This document shows, piece by piece, positions 24,953 through 37,259 of a stretch of 64,000 nucleotides of DNA. Numbering within the stretch: the first letter of the stretch is position 1; each line of letters starts with the position of its first letter. Position numbers and translations under genes: made by a program. Source of the stretch: Naganishia liquefaciens (lineage: Eukaryota > Basidiomycota > Tremellomycetes > Filobasidiales > Filobasidiaceae); assembly GCA_013423385.1 (NCBI GenBank), contig BLZA01000030.1:1443168-1507167 (forward strand), written 5' to 3'. The notes below the pieces were generated by a model. It saw nothing but the letters and a program-made list of their open reading frames with translations. It ran no database searches and was not told the origin of the DNA.

Positions 24953-26804
24953 CTAGGCATGCACGCCAACTTCTCTCGAGCATATTGTTGTCAAACTCGA
25001 CTTTCGTGAACCCATGGATGTCGTGCTTGACTTCCTCGACGATGCGAGCGCGTCAGGGGTGTTGCTACTGCCGTTTAGCAAGTTCTTGATCCCCGTTATG
25101 CTCATCGACTCGCGCAAAGCCATGAATGGCCTACTTGGCGACTTTGTGTAACATGTGCGCCGCGCATTTGATTTTCTGTCAAGGGGGTCTGAATCGGGCA
25201 CGGCAGATCTGGGCCTTGACCGCAGAAACGACTTTGGTGGTGTTGCGATCTCGGATGAAGAGGCCGAAAGCCGAGAATGACTCGATAACGGCGATCCAGA
25301 CGCCAGCGAATAACTTTTGAGCTGAATATGCGAAACGTGCTTGACATTCCTCGCAGAGTCGTTCTCAACTTGCATTGTCGTAGGCGACACGACGTACTCG
25401 TCGTAGAACTCGGGGCATTCTTCCATTGACGCATCAGTCATTTCGGAGTCGCGACGCTCCATCATTTCGCTACGCATCAACGATGGAACTGGTGGGAGGT
25501 TGGCTATTGTCGAGGTGGTGATGTACCCGCTTCGAGCAATTTCCAATGCTGATGACAAGTGACCAGGATGTGGCGAAGGTTGCTGAAGAGTGACCGAGAT
25601 CATAGATCCGCATGAGGAAGGGGTCGATGATGCAGACGAACTAGATGGTGCGGTGACTAGGCGGACCGATGGCTTGGCGGCCTGTCGCAGCGACTCGATG
25701 TATTCAGCACGGAAACAGCTGGTCATGTCGTGCACATTATTCATCGACTGGTACTTGCGCAATCCTCTTGGATCGATGGTTTCGTCGGCTCCACTGGACA
25801 ATGTCATAATAGAATCCGCACGGAGCGAAGACACGGACGACGAAGAAGCGAGTGACCGACCATAGGCTGGGGCCGATAGAGGCGTTAATGGTGGCGACGG
25901 CAGAGAAGGGGCCACGGCCAGACGAGGAGCCATAGGAGCGACAACGATCGGGGCCAGCACAGGCCGTTGTTTGACACTTGAACTTCTCCTTTCTTCGACC
26001 ATGCGACGAACCTCCGGAATGACAGCATCTCGCTCTTTGCGCTTGATGAACGACTGTAAAGCCTCGACCATTTCTGACTCCTCCGCGCGAAGATTGTAGT
26101 CAAGCAGGTAGAGAAGCTGCTTCTCCATCAGGTTGACCTCGGGCAAGGAGAAATGGGTGCCGTAACGCTGCCAATGCTTGTTCTTGGGCGAAGAATCGTT
26201 CAAGTACTTGGCAGCGCAGATCAAGGCGGCGAGGAACACACGATGTCGGGTGCAAGCCATGCCTAAGGGGTGAGTGTAAGTGGCGGTTCATATGGATGAA
26301 TGTTCGAAAACCGACATACCTTTCGCGACTCTTGGAAGCTTGGCATGCAATCTCTCCAGGTAGACGACTGTGGTCATCAACGTCGGGACCTGAACATTGC
26401 TCTGAGTGACCAGAGCCTTGATGAAGTCGAAAAGTGTGGGCAATCCCATAGCGATGGCGGCTCTTTCCACGGGACATTCTTGCATCGGCTGAGGCTCATC
26501 GAACGTAGCCGGTGGCGTTATCGGAATGGATTCCGTGTCGACCGAGATAGCGTCGGTGGTTTTCTGGACGAGGAAAGCTGTTGTGTGTCTACAGGTTAAT
26601 GACGCGAAGCATGTCAAGAGAAGGCGGCAAAAACTCACTGATCATTTCCGGGGTCACCCTTGACCGCATGAGTTGCAGAAAGTCCTGATCATGACTTGAT
26701 CGAGGCATCATTGAAGACGTATGGATGCGGTCCTGCGAGGGCGTGTAGGAGGAATAGGAGGAGGAGACAGGAGCGCCAGTGTTTGGGCAGATGCGGTAAG
26801 ACAT
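24953..26804 (-). CDS. PCL1/PCL2-type G1 cyclin (Pho85 partner family)
   Basis: ATG at 26804 (MSYRICPNTGAPVSSS). Exon 1 ends SRVTPEMI and joins TFLVQKTTDAISVDTESI. The cyclin box spans VPTLMTTVVYLERLHAKLP, RHRVFLAALICAAKYLNDSS, PKNKHWQRYGTHFSLPEVN and MEKQLLYLLDYNLR. The KYLNDSSPKNKHW motif is diagnostic of PCL1/2/9-type cyclins. A Ser-rich disordered tail of about 300 residues follows, with many SP/TP sites (SPPLTPLSAP), as expected for a cyclin controlled by phosphorylation and degradation. These cyclins activate Pho85 (CDK5-like) at G1/S and in polarised growth (family knowledge). Which PCL member it matches is not resolved. Confidence 0.9.
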
Positions 26805-28576
26805 GTTGAAGAAAATACTAGAGGAAAGGACTGCCGGTATGACGGGCCAGCGGGGTCGGGGTGGATGGTGTCCGATCGAAGGTGGATATCACCAAGGCAG
26901 GATGGATTGCAACGAGCTCGCTGGAAGTATATATCGGGAATATCGCAAGTCGATTCTACCAAGGCAGCGGTCAAGATGGCCAGGAATGCTTCGGTCGATA
27001 TATGATGCTCGATTTGAGTCAGAGAGGATCGCCAGGGCCGTGCGAGGGTGCGAGGTGGCGAGATGGTACGGTACACCTTGTGACTGAGGTCGACCTATTG
27101 AGAATGATGCAGGAAGAATGTGGAGCCGAGCCTAGTTCCCAGCGGAATGATGAGTGAGAATCCGAGGAGCCGATGGAATGTTGCGCGTCTGGGGTCTGGA
27201 ATCGTCGAACGATATTATAAGGCGTTTACCGCATGTAGCTGATCTTTTCGTGGCAAGTCCCACCTTCAGGAACAATGAACGATAGAGGTCGAGATGATCG
27301 GCGGATTGAAGGAAACTCTGATTGCCGCTCCGAAGCTTGGAGATATAGGCTGCTAAACCGGGGAAGCGTCGTGCCAGCTGGGTTGCCGCAGTCTATACAG
27401 AGGTCTTTCTTGCCGGATGGCAACATGATTGATCTGCCTGAGACAGGATCATACGGTATGGACGATCAATCTTGAGGCAGTGTCGTACCTCACTATTCGA
27501 TGTGAAATGACGATGTCGTTGTGCCACCGATTCAGGCAGCTCTCGAGATATCTTGATGCGATGGCTTGGAAGCCTGCAGGAGTGGAATGAAAGTATAGTA
27601 TCAGGGTGGGCGATGACTTGCACGCTGACATGGCCGTGGCGTTCCTGGTGTCTCAGATATGGTTACTTTATTCGTTTGCAGCCATATCGCTATCAGGTAT
27701 GAACTCTGATAAGCCTCTGGTAGCGGCTCTGGTACGGGGCTTGAGGAACGGTCTGGAAGCGATCTGGAGCAATTTCTAGAGCTGAATCTGGGTAGGGACA
27801 GCTGGCTATGGTGCGGGGGGAGGGGGGGGGGGCTGGCTATTCACAAGCCGCAATCGCATAACAGCTCGCATGACCAGCAGGCTAGACGCTAGCAGCTGGG
27901 CAACTGCAGAGCTGCGGGCTGAATCTTTTGGCTCAAAAGTCTAATTAAGCTGATCGCAGCTGCAAGTGTATTTTGCGATGAAGCAGTGTTGCAGCGAGTC
28001 GGATGCCGTACGGTGACCCGGTACAGAAGCTTGCCCAGCTGCTTGCCCTGAAGCCCCGAAAAAACAAACGGCTAATAAACAACAAAGCTCTTCTCGTGTG
28101 AGTCCGCGTGCCAGAGAACGTCTGTCCGGATCGGGTCGAATCCGGAAAGATTACAGTAGAACTCTCGTGTGGAGAGCTTCGGGGAGGCACGGGTAGCAGC
28201 ACGAATGAGATAAACTGTCTTTCAGTATTTTTCGCCTCCAGATTTGTGCAAATTCCATTCTCCGCTGCTCGCTCCACCCATCCTGCCATATCACAAACAT
28301 TGCTGTTGGCTTGAATGGCTTGATAGCGACCTTGCACTCTAGCTGTTGGCTTGTTCGCCATTGCTGAATCTGTCTTCATATAGCTCTTCAGCATACTCGA
28401 AAGCGGGGGTTTCGTCCTTCCACATCTGACAAAAAAGTCTCTCTGAAGGCGCTCGCCAGCGCTTCACAGTCGCTTCACATCAGGTAGCTATCCAGTCTAT
28501 CGGTTGGACAATTGTCTGATCATCTTCTCGGCATAGCGATTGACTTTTCACAAAATCGATCCCCGATATCCAGATA

Positions 28577-28598
28577 GCTATCCATGCTGCTGGATAGC
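28577..28598. repeat. Perfect 8-bp inverted repeat (hairpin)
   Basis: GCTATCCA at 28577-28584 and TGGATAGC at 28591-28598 are exact reverse complements around a 6-nt loop. A further GTAGCTATCCAG copy occurs at 28485-28495. Function unknown; it may be a remnant of a small repeat. Confidence 0.5.
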
Positions 28599-29476
28599 GG
28601 CGTTTTCAGCGTTCATCCACATTGAGGCTTCGGACGCTGTTCGGACAGCGATTCCTTGAGCGCTCAGCAGGTCATTCTCGGCGCTTTGGTTTCCGTTGAT
28701 GCATGACTTTTACATGCTTGTTTTACACGATGTGCTGAATAGAAAGCTTGATGTATCATGGGTATCATGGAGGTTCAAGCCCTTGTTCGATGGCCGCTTG
28801 GCAGAGGGCTTTGATCATCAGCCATCTCAACAACTGAGTGGAGCGCCACCCCTGCTGCGGCTTGTGAACAGCTGTCTGGCCCTTTCGAGGTCTCAGACCG
28901 GTCGACAAGAAACCGACAGTCGGCAACATCAGCAGTCCCCCAGCGTCATTGAAATGGTGAAACAGCATCACTGGGGCCATTGACTGGTGAAGGCTGGTGA
29001 TGGCTAAGGTCGGCTCGTGGTTGTGGAGTGTTCTCTCAATACATGATTGAATACTGCTAGAGCCAACAAACGAAGCCAGGGAATCGATATGCAGTGTGGG
29101 TACGCCAGCTAGTATGCGCAGTTGACCCGCTGCGCAGCAGTGAAAGCGCTGCCGGAAACGCCGCAAAGCCACGCCGCGATTCCGGAAGTCCTATACCAGG
29201 AAGAGCGGGCGGGATCGTATGGAAGAGCACATGGAAGTTGCACCAGCAGACGCAGCATTCAGACAGCCAGCCAGAAAGACACTGCATGATCAACTGATTC
29301 ATGGTTGTTCCTCCCAGTCACCAGGCATAGCAGTGTGGTGTTGTAGTTTAGAGTTGTTGTATTAGCCGTGGCTCAAAAAGCTCATATCCCATCAGCCATA
29401 GTAGGATGTCCACATGTCATTCATTTGCCGCGTAAGCACGCCCGTCTTTCCAGCCGGAAACTGGGAGCTACATAGC

Positions 29477-29484
29477 TATAAAAA
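29477..29484 (+). promoter_or_regulatory. TATA-box-like element
   Basis: TATAAAAA in the gene-poor region, about 120 nt upstream of a 60-codon open frame (29605). A match this short can be chance; no conserved product is recognised downstream. Confidence 0.25.
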
Positions 29485-31496
29485 GGCCGAGGAAGTTCGG
29501 TGGTCCCTGACAGCGCTGAATCAGCAGCTGAACAGAATTCTTGACAGCCGCATATGAAAAGCTCAGCAAAAGGTGACTCAGGTCGCTAGACGGCAAAGGA
29601 TAGGATGAAAAGGCGAGCAAGCAAGGATCAGAAACGTGCCTTTCCCGCAAAGCGAACAATGTTTGATCTTGCCATTACTCACGCCGCCGCTCGACCTACT
29701 CCACTCAACCTCGGAGACGGCAAGCTTAGCGATGGCCACGACTACGGGAATGAAGCTGGTAACGGTGCCCAATTATTTTATCATTAGGACACATATTGAA
29801 CGGTCAGATGAAAGGCAAAGCTGTGCGTCTCAAGATCCAGTAGCTGAGTGATTGATGTAGAGGCATATCTGGCTAGCATCATCAGCATGAAAGTCGTCTA
29901 CAATCGAAATGACGACAAGTACTATCAGCTGATCCAGTACCACACCGAGAAAGAATAGAAGCTTTCAGCATTTATCGGGGGTGCAATCGAACAGATATGA
30001 CAATGATTTCTCTTCGGAAAGATCGCCTTCTAGAGATCTTCTAGATAAATTCCACGCTAAGTGTCTTCGGAAGCTCTTCTAGCTGATCCATTAATGATCC
30101 TCATACGCGTCTGCCTGATTTGACATATTCAGTGTGCTGCATGCAACCTCGGTTGACCTGTCGGTCATGTACTTGTCCTCGCTTGTTCGGATAGATAAGT
30201 TGATCCGCCCTCGAACCGATTCACCGATGCCGATACACCGATGCTGGATTGCTAGTGTCGATGTCGTGTTCCAGAAAGACAATACGACAAGGGAAGATCG
30301 ATCAAAGAAACGCTTTCATTGCCATTTCAAGACATGCGCATCGACATGACGCTGCTTTCTCCTCTTCTGCGACCCTGTACCGTTTAAGCGCGTTCAGTTA
30401 CCAGACCGTGAACATCAGCTGATCAAACCCATGGTGACATCGGCGTGCACCATGTTTATGTTCTAAGATGGCAGCCGTCAGGCTATCACCAGCATATCTG
30501 GATAAGGCCAGAGCCGATGAGACGCGACCGACTCAGCACATACCTACAGGAGTAGCCAATCTTCCACGAACTGAAAGGTCGCATTGAGTGCGGTCAGCTG
30601 TGCGATTAGCAAACGTCATACTTCATAAAGGCTGTGGCAAGCAACAGTGCAGCTAGCATTGTATTAACTGATGGCAGCCATTACAATCTAGAGAGGGAAG
30701 CCTCATTTGCGAACACTTGCCGCCCACCTTGAGGGCCACGGCATTGGCATCGCAAACCAGTTGACCGGTTGAAAGAGTCGCAAGCTTTCTTCATTGCTAA
30801 GCTAGCTAGCAACGACCCCGTTGACCGCAATGACAAGCCATGAGCCCGCGCATGCGTCATTCGATTCCTGAACCCGCCACTGGCCGAAAGCCTCCAGCGC
30901 CATTCTCCGCCACTGCGCGCGGATGCGAAAGCCGCTGTCGCGGTTTCATGATTTTAGATAGCTTTCTACATGAAGTCTCGACCTGCAGCATCCAGCTGGA
31001 TGACGAGCGTGATGGCTCAGAAATGGTCCATGGCTTGATGTGCCAGCCAGCCTTCCGCCCAATCGAAACGGCTTCATCTGGCAAAATACGTGAGTGGCTT
31101 ATGCTTTGGCACTCCGCAAGGCAGCTGCAAGGCATAGACATAAACCCAAGTAGTGACGCAAAGATTCGAGGCAAAGAATTATCCTCACTGAATGTGGGCT
31201 CTTATCAGAAGAGGACATTTGGGGTCTCGAGACTTTGTGCCCGATCCATGGATAGTCGCAGGAAACGCAGATTGAGCCAAAACTGACAGCTGTTCTGAAT
31301 AGCACCCTGTTTGACGAAGAACGTTTCAGATCGATAGAACCAGCCACGAAAAGTATAGGCGAAGCTAAGCTGCCAATCAAGGGTCAAGACGACGGCCACC
31401 AAGCAAACCGATATTCGGACTCGAGAGAGGCACGGCTGCTCTGTTGCTACAGCGATCAGGAGGCCCAATGCAATGTGGAGGTAACTAAGGGTTATG

Positions 31497-33665
31497 CTAC
31501 AACTCTTCCTTTGATGGCTGTCCAGAAGACGACTGTCCCATGAAGCCTAGAAGACGAAGGATGGATTGGAGATTCCGCTGAATCTGCAATAGGCAGAGTC
31601 GCATTGAGCGTTGACACGAAAGTCGCAGTTGGCCACAGTATTCTGTGAGGTATTGCCTTAGTTTGGCGGCGAAGGCTTTCTCTCGTTTGAACGTTGACGG
31701 GCTCTTGGGCTTCGCTTGATCCAGGGCGGCGGCGGTCTTTGCTTGCGATTCCTCTTGTGTTTGAGCGTACAGCTTACGGAACACTTCTACTGATTGTAGA
31801 CTCTCGCTGATGCGGTGTAGGGTATTGATTAGGGCGACAATTTCAGAGCGCTGCAAGAGGTTTGGATTCCGCTTGGGACTGCAAAAACAAGTCGTATTAT
31901 CATAAGAGATTCTTTTTCTCGAAAGCTTTGCAGAGACTCACTCGAAAGCTTTGTCATCCAGCTCAAAGAGAATCTTGAGAGCTGTTCCGATGCCTGATAC
32001 TTGAAGCTTGCCCCAAAGCCTACACTTGTCACACCCGGTACAATCCAGAATTCGCGAAACATTCCTAAAGTTGTATTTGAATTGATCGCGGAGTTGCTAG
32101 AAGGTGTAGCGTTAAATTCGAGTTACACTGAGGAAGCGCTTGCGTAGGCCCTGTCACATACCAGAGCATCGTCTCCTCGGAAAAGGCCTTTTTCGTCAAA
32201 CCACCCGGCGCCGCTGTTCTTGGCCAATTCCAAAACCCGATCCATTTCCTTTCTTGCCTTCCTATCCTTCTGAAGACCGACAAGGTCGGTTCTGTTTTTC
32301 GCCGTCTCGATGTCATATGCTTCAAGATACGGGGCAGCTCGCGCTACTGCTCGAAGCAAGAGGACGGCATTGAAATAGACGTTCGACAGTCGATCTGGGT
32401 GAGAGGCGAGACGAGTGATGAAACATTGCAGATTGGGTCCCTGCGAGAAAGAGGTCTTAGCTATTGAAGTCGCGAATCAGGATCCCAGAACATACCCATT
32501 CTCCAGTGTTTTGGTCCAAGTATTCATGGCAGATGTGTATGCTGATAGAGGCATGAAGACCTGGATGTATACCATCAGCCGGAGATGCCCAGTCCGTTGA
32601 GATTTCAGCTTACCTGAGATAATTCTGTAATATATCCTCTTTTCGAGACACTCCTCGTCTCTGGCTGCGTGGCGCCTCATATCTGTCCCGAATCCCTGCT
32701 GCTTCCGTGGCTCCGTCCAGCCGGATTGACCTCCCAATCCGCCTCTGAGCTCTGTGATGCCCTTAGACACCCCTCCGTCAAGCGAACCATCCGCATCGTA
32801 TTCGATCCCGACTTTTTCCGTAAGGCCGAAACAATTCTCTTCGTAGATCGCCCTCCAGACCTTGTGCGCTGACTCGCCGGCATATCCGGTAAATCGTTCT
32901 GGATTCAGCATGAGGTCAACGTATTGTCCCTCTGACGATGGGGATTCCGAGTCGATGTAACAGAAATCCTCGGCGTGCAAATCGCAGCCCGGCAACGACT
33001 ATAACGCCCTTTAGCTCGACCGCATTAGTGTCCCGAAGCCAACAACATACCTCTGAATTTTCTGTGACCTGCACCTGACTCAACGCCTTTGTCCGCCACT
33101 TCTCGGGAATATGATCCTAATACAGGTTGAGGAATTAGCTAAATCATATGTCGGAAGGTATGGAAGGCTTACTTCATCTGCTGTCTCAACGCCACAATCA
33201 CGGTTCATGCAGAAGCCATTTTCATACCAGAACGGACATTCTCGGAAAAGATCGACCTTGTAATGTCTGAAAAAGTCGCTTGTGACAAGGTCATGCAATG
33301 TTGGGTATAACTCTTTGTTGAGCGTTTCAATCGTCTCGTAGGCGCATAGCGTGTTCTCTATAGGTCCAGATGGCTAAAAACCGCAAGTAGATCAGCTACT
33401 GCTCTGCGCTATCAAAAGCATTACTCACACTGCAGTATCCTTCGCCCTTACTTTCTAACACATTCTTGGCGATCTTGCTGTCGGAGCTCAAGCTCTGCTT
33501 CAAGCCGAGTCCAGTCTGTACGTTCCTCTTCTGCACATTGCTTCTCGGCGTCACCGGAGTGCTAGACGGAGAGCTCGCGGATCCATGCGGTTTTGAGGTG
33601 GTCGGTACTGAGGCGATCGCCAGAAGAGAGGCGAGAACTGTAGTTGCCAAAGATGTATACTTCAT
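31497..33665 (-). CDS. ERO1: ERO1, ER thiol oxidase
   Basis: ATG at 33665 with a signal peptide ([19 protein letters not shown]). Conserved blocks in order: [19 protein letters not shown], then [20 protein letters not shown] with the shuttle-cysteine region, [39 protein letters not shown], and [19 protein letters not shown], which carries the CxxCxxC active site. Then [12 protein letters not shown]-type sequence ([17 protein letters not shown]). Ero1 oxidises PDI with FAD and O2 in the ER lumen (known). The protein ends SKEEL. KEEL matches an ER-retrieval type tetrapeptide, and yeast Ero1 has no HDEL. Multiple short introns; ARG- and LYS-rich helical segment near the C-terminus. Same strand and downstream of SRV2. 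Confidence 0.94.
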
Positions 33666-34188
33666 GCCGCAGCCGGGAAGGCCGCCCAGGAGCTGGTCGT
33701 GGTATCTGCAAGAGAGCACGTGGTGGAGCGAGCTCAAGATTCCGGAGTATTGGTATACAGACCCGTAGCACGAGTTTGAGAGTTCCGTGTACTTGTCGGA
33801 CCTCGGTTGAAGGACAAGGCGAAGTAAGATGCCTTCCTGTTCCGATTTGGATGAATGGATTTGGCGATGTGAGGTGAAGTTTCCAGGCTGCAGAACCGTG
33901 TGGTCCAGGTCTTCGGTCTGAAGGATGAAGCGTGGAATCTGACAAACACCCTCAAAAGCTGACGTGTAAGGTGGAGGGAAACTCCCGCGATCGTCATGAT
34001 CGACGTTCGCCACGAGATGTCTCAAGTAGCTTCTCAAGCTATGTCGACGTCGTTCATCATCGAGTGCTATGCTCCCCGTCTCGACCGCAGAGGACGATAG
34101 CAAACATGCCATAGGACTTGAACGGTAAAGATTTTCAGAAAGTCATGATTTCTAGTTTACAACCTTTTGCCTGCACGCCGTACATTTT
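33666..34188. promoter_or_regulatory. ERO1 upstream region
   Basis: About 520 nt between the SRV2 stop and the ERO1 start on the minus strand. It should hold the ERO1 promoter; an unfolded-protein-response element might be expected but I did not find a clear one. No gene seen. Confidence 0.4.
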
Positions 34189-36231
34189 CTAACCGCTGTG
34201 CTCGACAATCGTGGTCACCAACTTGCCATTCCTGATGACGCTCTTCATCTGCTCCGGGACAGGCTTCTCCTCATAATCACCGTCCTCACCCGTCGGAACG
34301 GAGATGTTCAGACTGCTGACGCCGCTGGTGATGATCTCCACGGTGTCGAGGCATTCCTTGCTCAGGTAGACGTTACCTGAGTCTGTCTTCTCGACATTGA
34401 GCGTTGGGCACAAGCCAAGGATCTGGGCGGTGAAGGATGGCGAGGATGTGACGCTGAGTTGCGAAACGACAGAGTCGAAGAGAATGGATGTTCGGTGACA
34501 GTTGAGCAGGCTGATGGCATTGACTTTTCCCTTGATTTGGATTACCGAGTTCTTGCATGCGTAGATATGCACCGTCTGGTTGAGTTCAGTCTCCTCGATG
34601 ACGATTTCCGAGTTGCCCTCGTGGTATTCCTGTAGAAGAATCGTCGCTTAGGCAAGGCAGTACCGATACGAAAGCGCGCGACTGACGATGTTCCATTTGG
34701 TGCCGTCCAACTCAGTCTTTGCTGGTTTCTTCTGTACAGGGTTCTGGCTCGCGAGCTTCGAAGGCTTGGCTGGCCGTTCCGGAGGGCCAGCTGAGGTGGA
34801 CGGACTTTAGCTTCAGAGAACGGGATGGCTGCCAGCACGACCGACCTTTATCAGAGACGACACTCGATGCACGCAACTCCGGATTCTTGTGCGTCTGCAT
34901 AGATGCATCCACCTTTTTGAGCCCACTCGTCACGGCCGTGCCCTTGTTGATTTGCGCAAGGAAAGCACCGGGACCAGCGGGGGCTGCTGCTGGTGTTGAG
35001 GACTTGACAGAGTCGGAAGCCGGTGGCGGTCCGGGCGGAGGAGGAGGCGGCGGAGCAGAGGTGGAAGATGAGGATGCGGAGGATTTGTAGCTGGATGCAT
35101 CGACGCCCTGTCCAAATGCCATTGTGAGCTGACCGCGCATGAACGAAATGTACGGCTGCGATGGGCACTTACCTTGGGATTCCAAGCGACACCTGTAGTG
35201 TGGTACTGTTTGACATATTTCTGCAATTCTTCAATCAGAGTGATGAAAGACCTCGCCCAGGCGGTCTGTTTGGGATCACTGGTTGATATCGATGGTGAGC
35301 AAATTGTCACTGACGACTGCGAACACACTCACGAATCCTTGAATTCTTTGATGACTCTGTTGGTGTAGAACTGCGCACTGTCCTTCATGTCACCGACAAA
35401 AGGCGCAGGTGTGGGTTCCTGGTCAAACAGCCACTCAGCCAATGTCGTGTTCCGTCATCGTGCCTCACGCACCACAGCGACCCATCCCCATGCCGCAGCA
35501 CCTTCGCAAACAGCGTTGAAATGATTTCCGTACGGCCTGTTCTCCTTCTTTCGGTCATTAGTCGCCCGGAAATCGTTGATGGCGCCGATCGCGGCCTGAA
35601 TCTCGGAAAGGTGAGGAAGCAGCTCTTGCTGTGTTGCAGGCTTAGTGCAGGCTGATGCTTTCTGGATAAAGTTCTTTTGCGCTTCACAAAGCTTGGCGAT
35701 GAGTGCAGCCTAATCGAAGGAAAGGATAGTTAGGGTCTGCGGTGACAGAGAAGGAATCGCGGGACTTGCGTGTTCGCCTACGACTCCGGCCGCGTCTTGG
35801 CTCTTCTGCACAAAGTCCTGAAGAGGCCCATCGATGATCGACTCTTGGTAAGCCTTGACAGAGGGAGCCAACGGCGCCTCTTCCTTTGGGGGCGAGGATC
35901 CGGTAGCAGGCGCAGCCCCAGAGGCGGAGTTCAAATGCCCCGCGAGCTGGTCATGGACCTGTTCCGTCGACCGGCTGGTCGGTCCTGGAGCGATGGCAGA
36001 GTGCTGTGCGGCCAAGGCGACATCTTCCAGTCGAGAGGTAGCGGCTAAAGAAAGGACAAGGCAGACCTCTTCAAGGACTTGAATACCAGAGAGGAACCCG
36101 CTGCAAGCTTACCCTCAAGACGTTTACTTTGAGAATGGTCAAAATAGTCTAAGTCGAGACTTTCGGGCGGTCGCATCAGACTACACTTACATGATCGTCG
36201 CAAGGCTATTGAGACCTGCTTGATGGGACAT
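34189..36231 (-). CDS. SRV2: SRV2/CAP, adenylyl cyclase-associated, actin-monomer binding protein
   Basis: ATG at 36231 (MSHQAGLNSLATI). A 14-nt exon (36113-36126) is needed to join ATI to IKRLEAATSRLEDVALA, the CAP N-terminal oligomerisation helix. The helical folded domain follows: YQESIIDGPLQDFVQKSQ, AIGAINDFRATNDRKKENR, HFNAVCEGAAAWGWVAV, EPTPAPFVGDMKDSAQFYT. Then a proline run (SAPPPPPPPGPPP) and the C-terminal CARP beta-helix: QIKGKVNAISLLNC, CPTLNVEKTDSGNVYLSKE, PVPEQMKSVIRNGKLVTTI. CAP recycles ADP-actin and in fungi binds adenylyl cyclase in the Ras/cAMP pathway (known). Length is normal, about 530 aa. Introns are short. Confidence 0.95.
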
Positions 36232-37259
36232 GATGATGGGAGAGACTGATGGGTTTGAATGCCTTTCGGGATGGCTTTAGCACCGGATTGCGATATGGCC
36301 TCGTCATCACCGTGGAACGCTCGCTCTCCGGTCGATCGCGCCTTGACACGTAAGACGGGATTGGCTCCTCGCGCCGCGTCAGGCCATAAGGAATGGGGTA
36401 CACTCAGCCAGCGACACGACGGCAACCGCCTGCTTATGGTCGGCTTGATCATTCCCACTCATAGCATACCCATTCACCGCTCAGGCAGTCAGGCCGACCA
36501 GAAGGAAGACGCGAGTCGTAGTATAGCGGCGCGAAATAATCATACCAATAGATATCTGAGTACCCCGCGTTGTCCCTCACCAGAACTGACGTGAGAGACA
36601 AATTGAGACGTTTCGAATTTACCTTGATCCTGCATTCTGCATCCTGTGTCAGACCGACTCATGAGCATCTCTCCGTCATTGCTTGACCCGCTTAGCTCTG
36701 AAAGTCTGGCATGACCTCTCGTTTCAAAGCTATACTGAGCAACCAAGCCTGCCGGCTGCGGACCCCATAGCATGTTTGACGCGTTTGATTCCGCACATTG
36801 TTGTTTGCGGGGTCGGCGTTTCACCTCGAAGACATTTGGGCGATCATTGCAGAAGAGCGAGTTTCTGCGAGACCGCTTCCAGTTCCACGTCCCTGTCTTC
36901 ATCTTCGTCTTGTCGCTCTCGGGGGTAAGGCTTACCTCGAGAGCGCTTGCGACCCTTCACTCCTTTCGTCGTCCTTTCTTTCTTTATCGGCTACCGACAA
37001 CCACATACGTGCTGAAACGCTGGACATTTGCGGGCCGTGAACCATCGCGACCGGTGCGCGACATCGTTCCCTTCTTCGACGTGGCCTACGACAAATCCGT
37101 CAATGAATATCTGTTGAGCAGGACATTTTCGACTCTTTCGCAACACATTGTCCTGACGATCGCTCCCTGGTTCACGGCTTTCATCGACTTTCGCGCCGAT
37201 AGGTGTACCTTCCCTTTGACTCCCTTTGCGGGGATTGTCACCGCCGACGTCGCACCAGG
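36232..37259. other. Divergent 1 kb region between SRV2 and KCH
   Basis: Open frames exist (for example plus 36772-37311) but none resembles a family and none joins in frame to the KCH N-terminus, which starts at the conserved MCC...KWKRQ position. The region is read as promoters and leaders of two divergent genes. Confidence 0.5.

Larger units (their letters stand above)
26805..31496. other. 4.7 kb gene-poor region
   Basis: No convincing conserved gene lies between the cyclin and ERO1. Sequence character differs from the flanks: many AGCTG/CAGCT words, small hairpins and scattered short frames. Candidates too weak to annotate as genes: a possible two-exon frame on the minus strand near 27300-27631, open frames at 28700-29170, and a TATA-like box at 29477 with a 60-codon frame at 29605. 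There is a G-rich run at 27818-27832. I found no terminal repeats or transposase/reverse-transcriptase motifs. Confidence 0.45.

Noticed and set aside
30840-31286. 148-codon plus-strand ORF downstream of ERO1
   Set aside because: Random-looking composition, no homologous motif, in a gene-poor region.
26805-31496. Transposon or retroelement in the gene-poor island
   Set aside because: No long terminal or inverted repeats, no transposase, integrase or reverse-transcriptase motifs seen on either strand.
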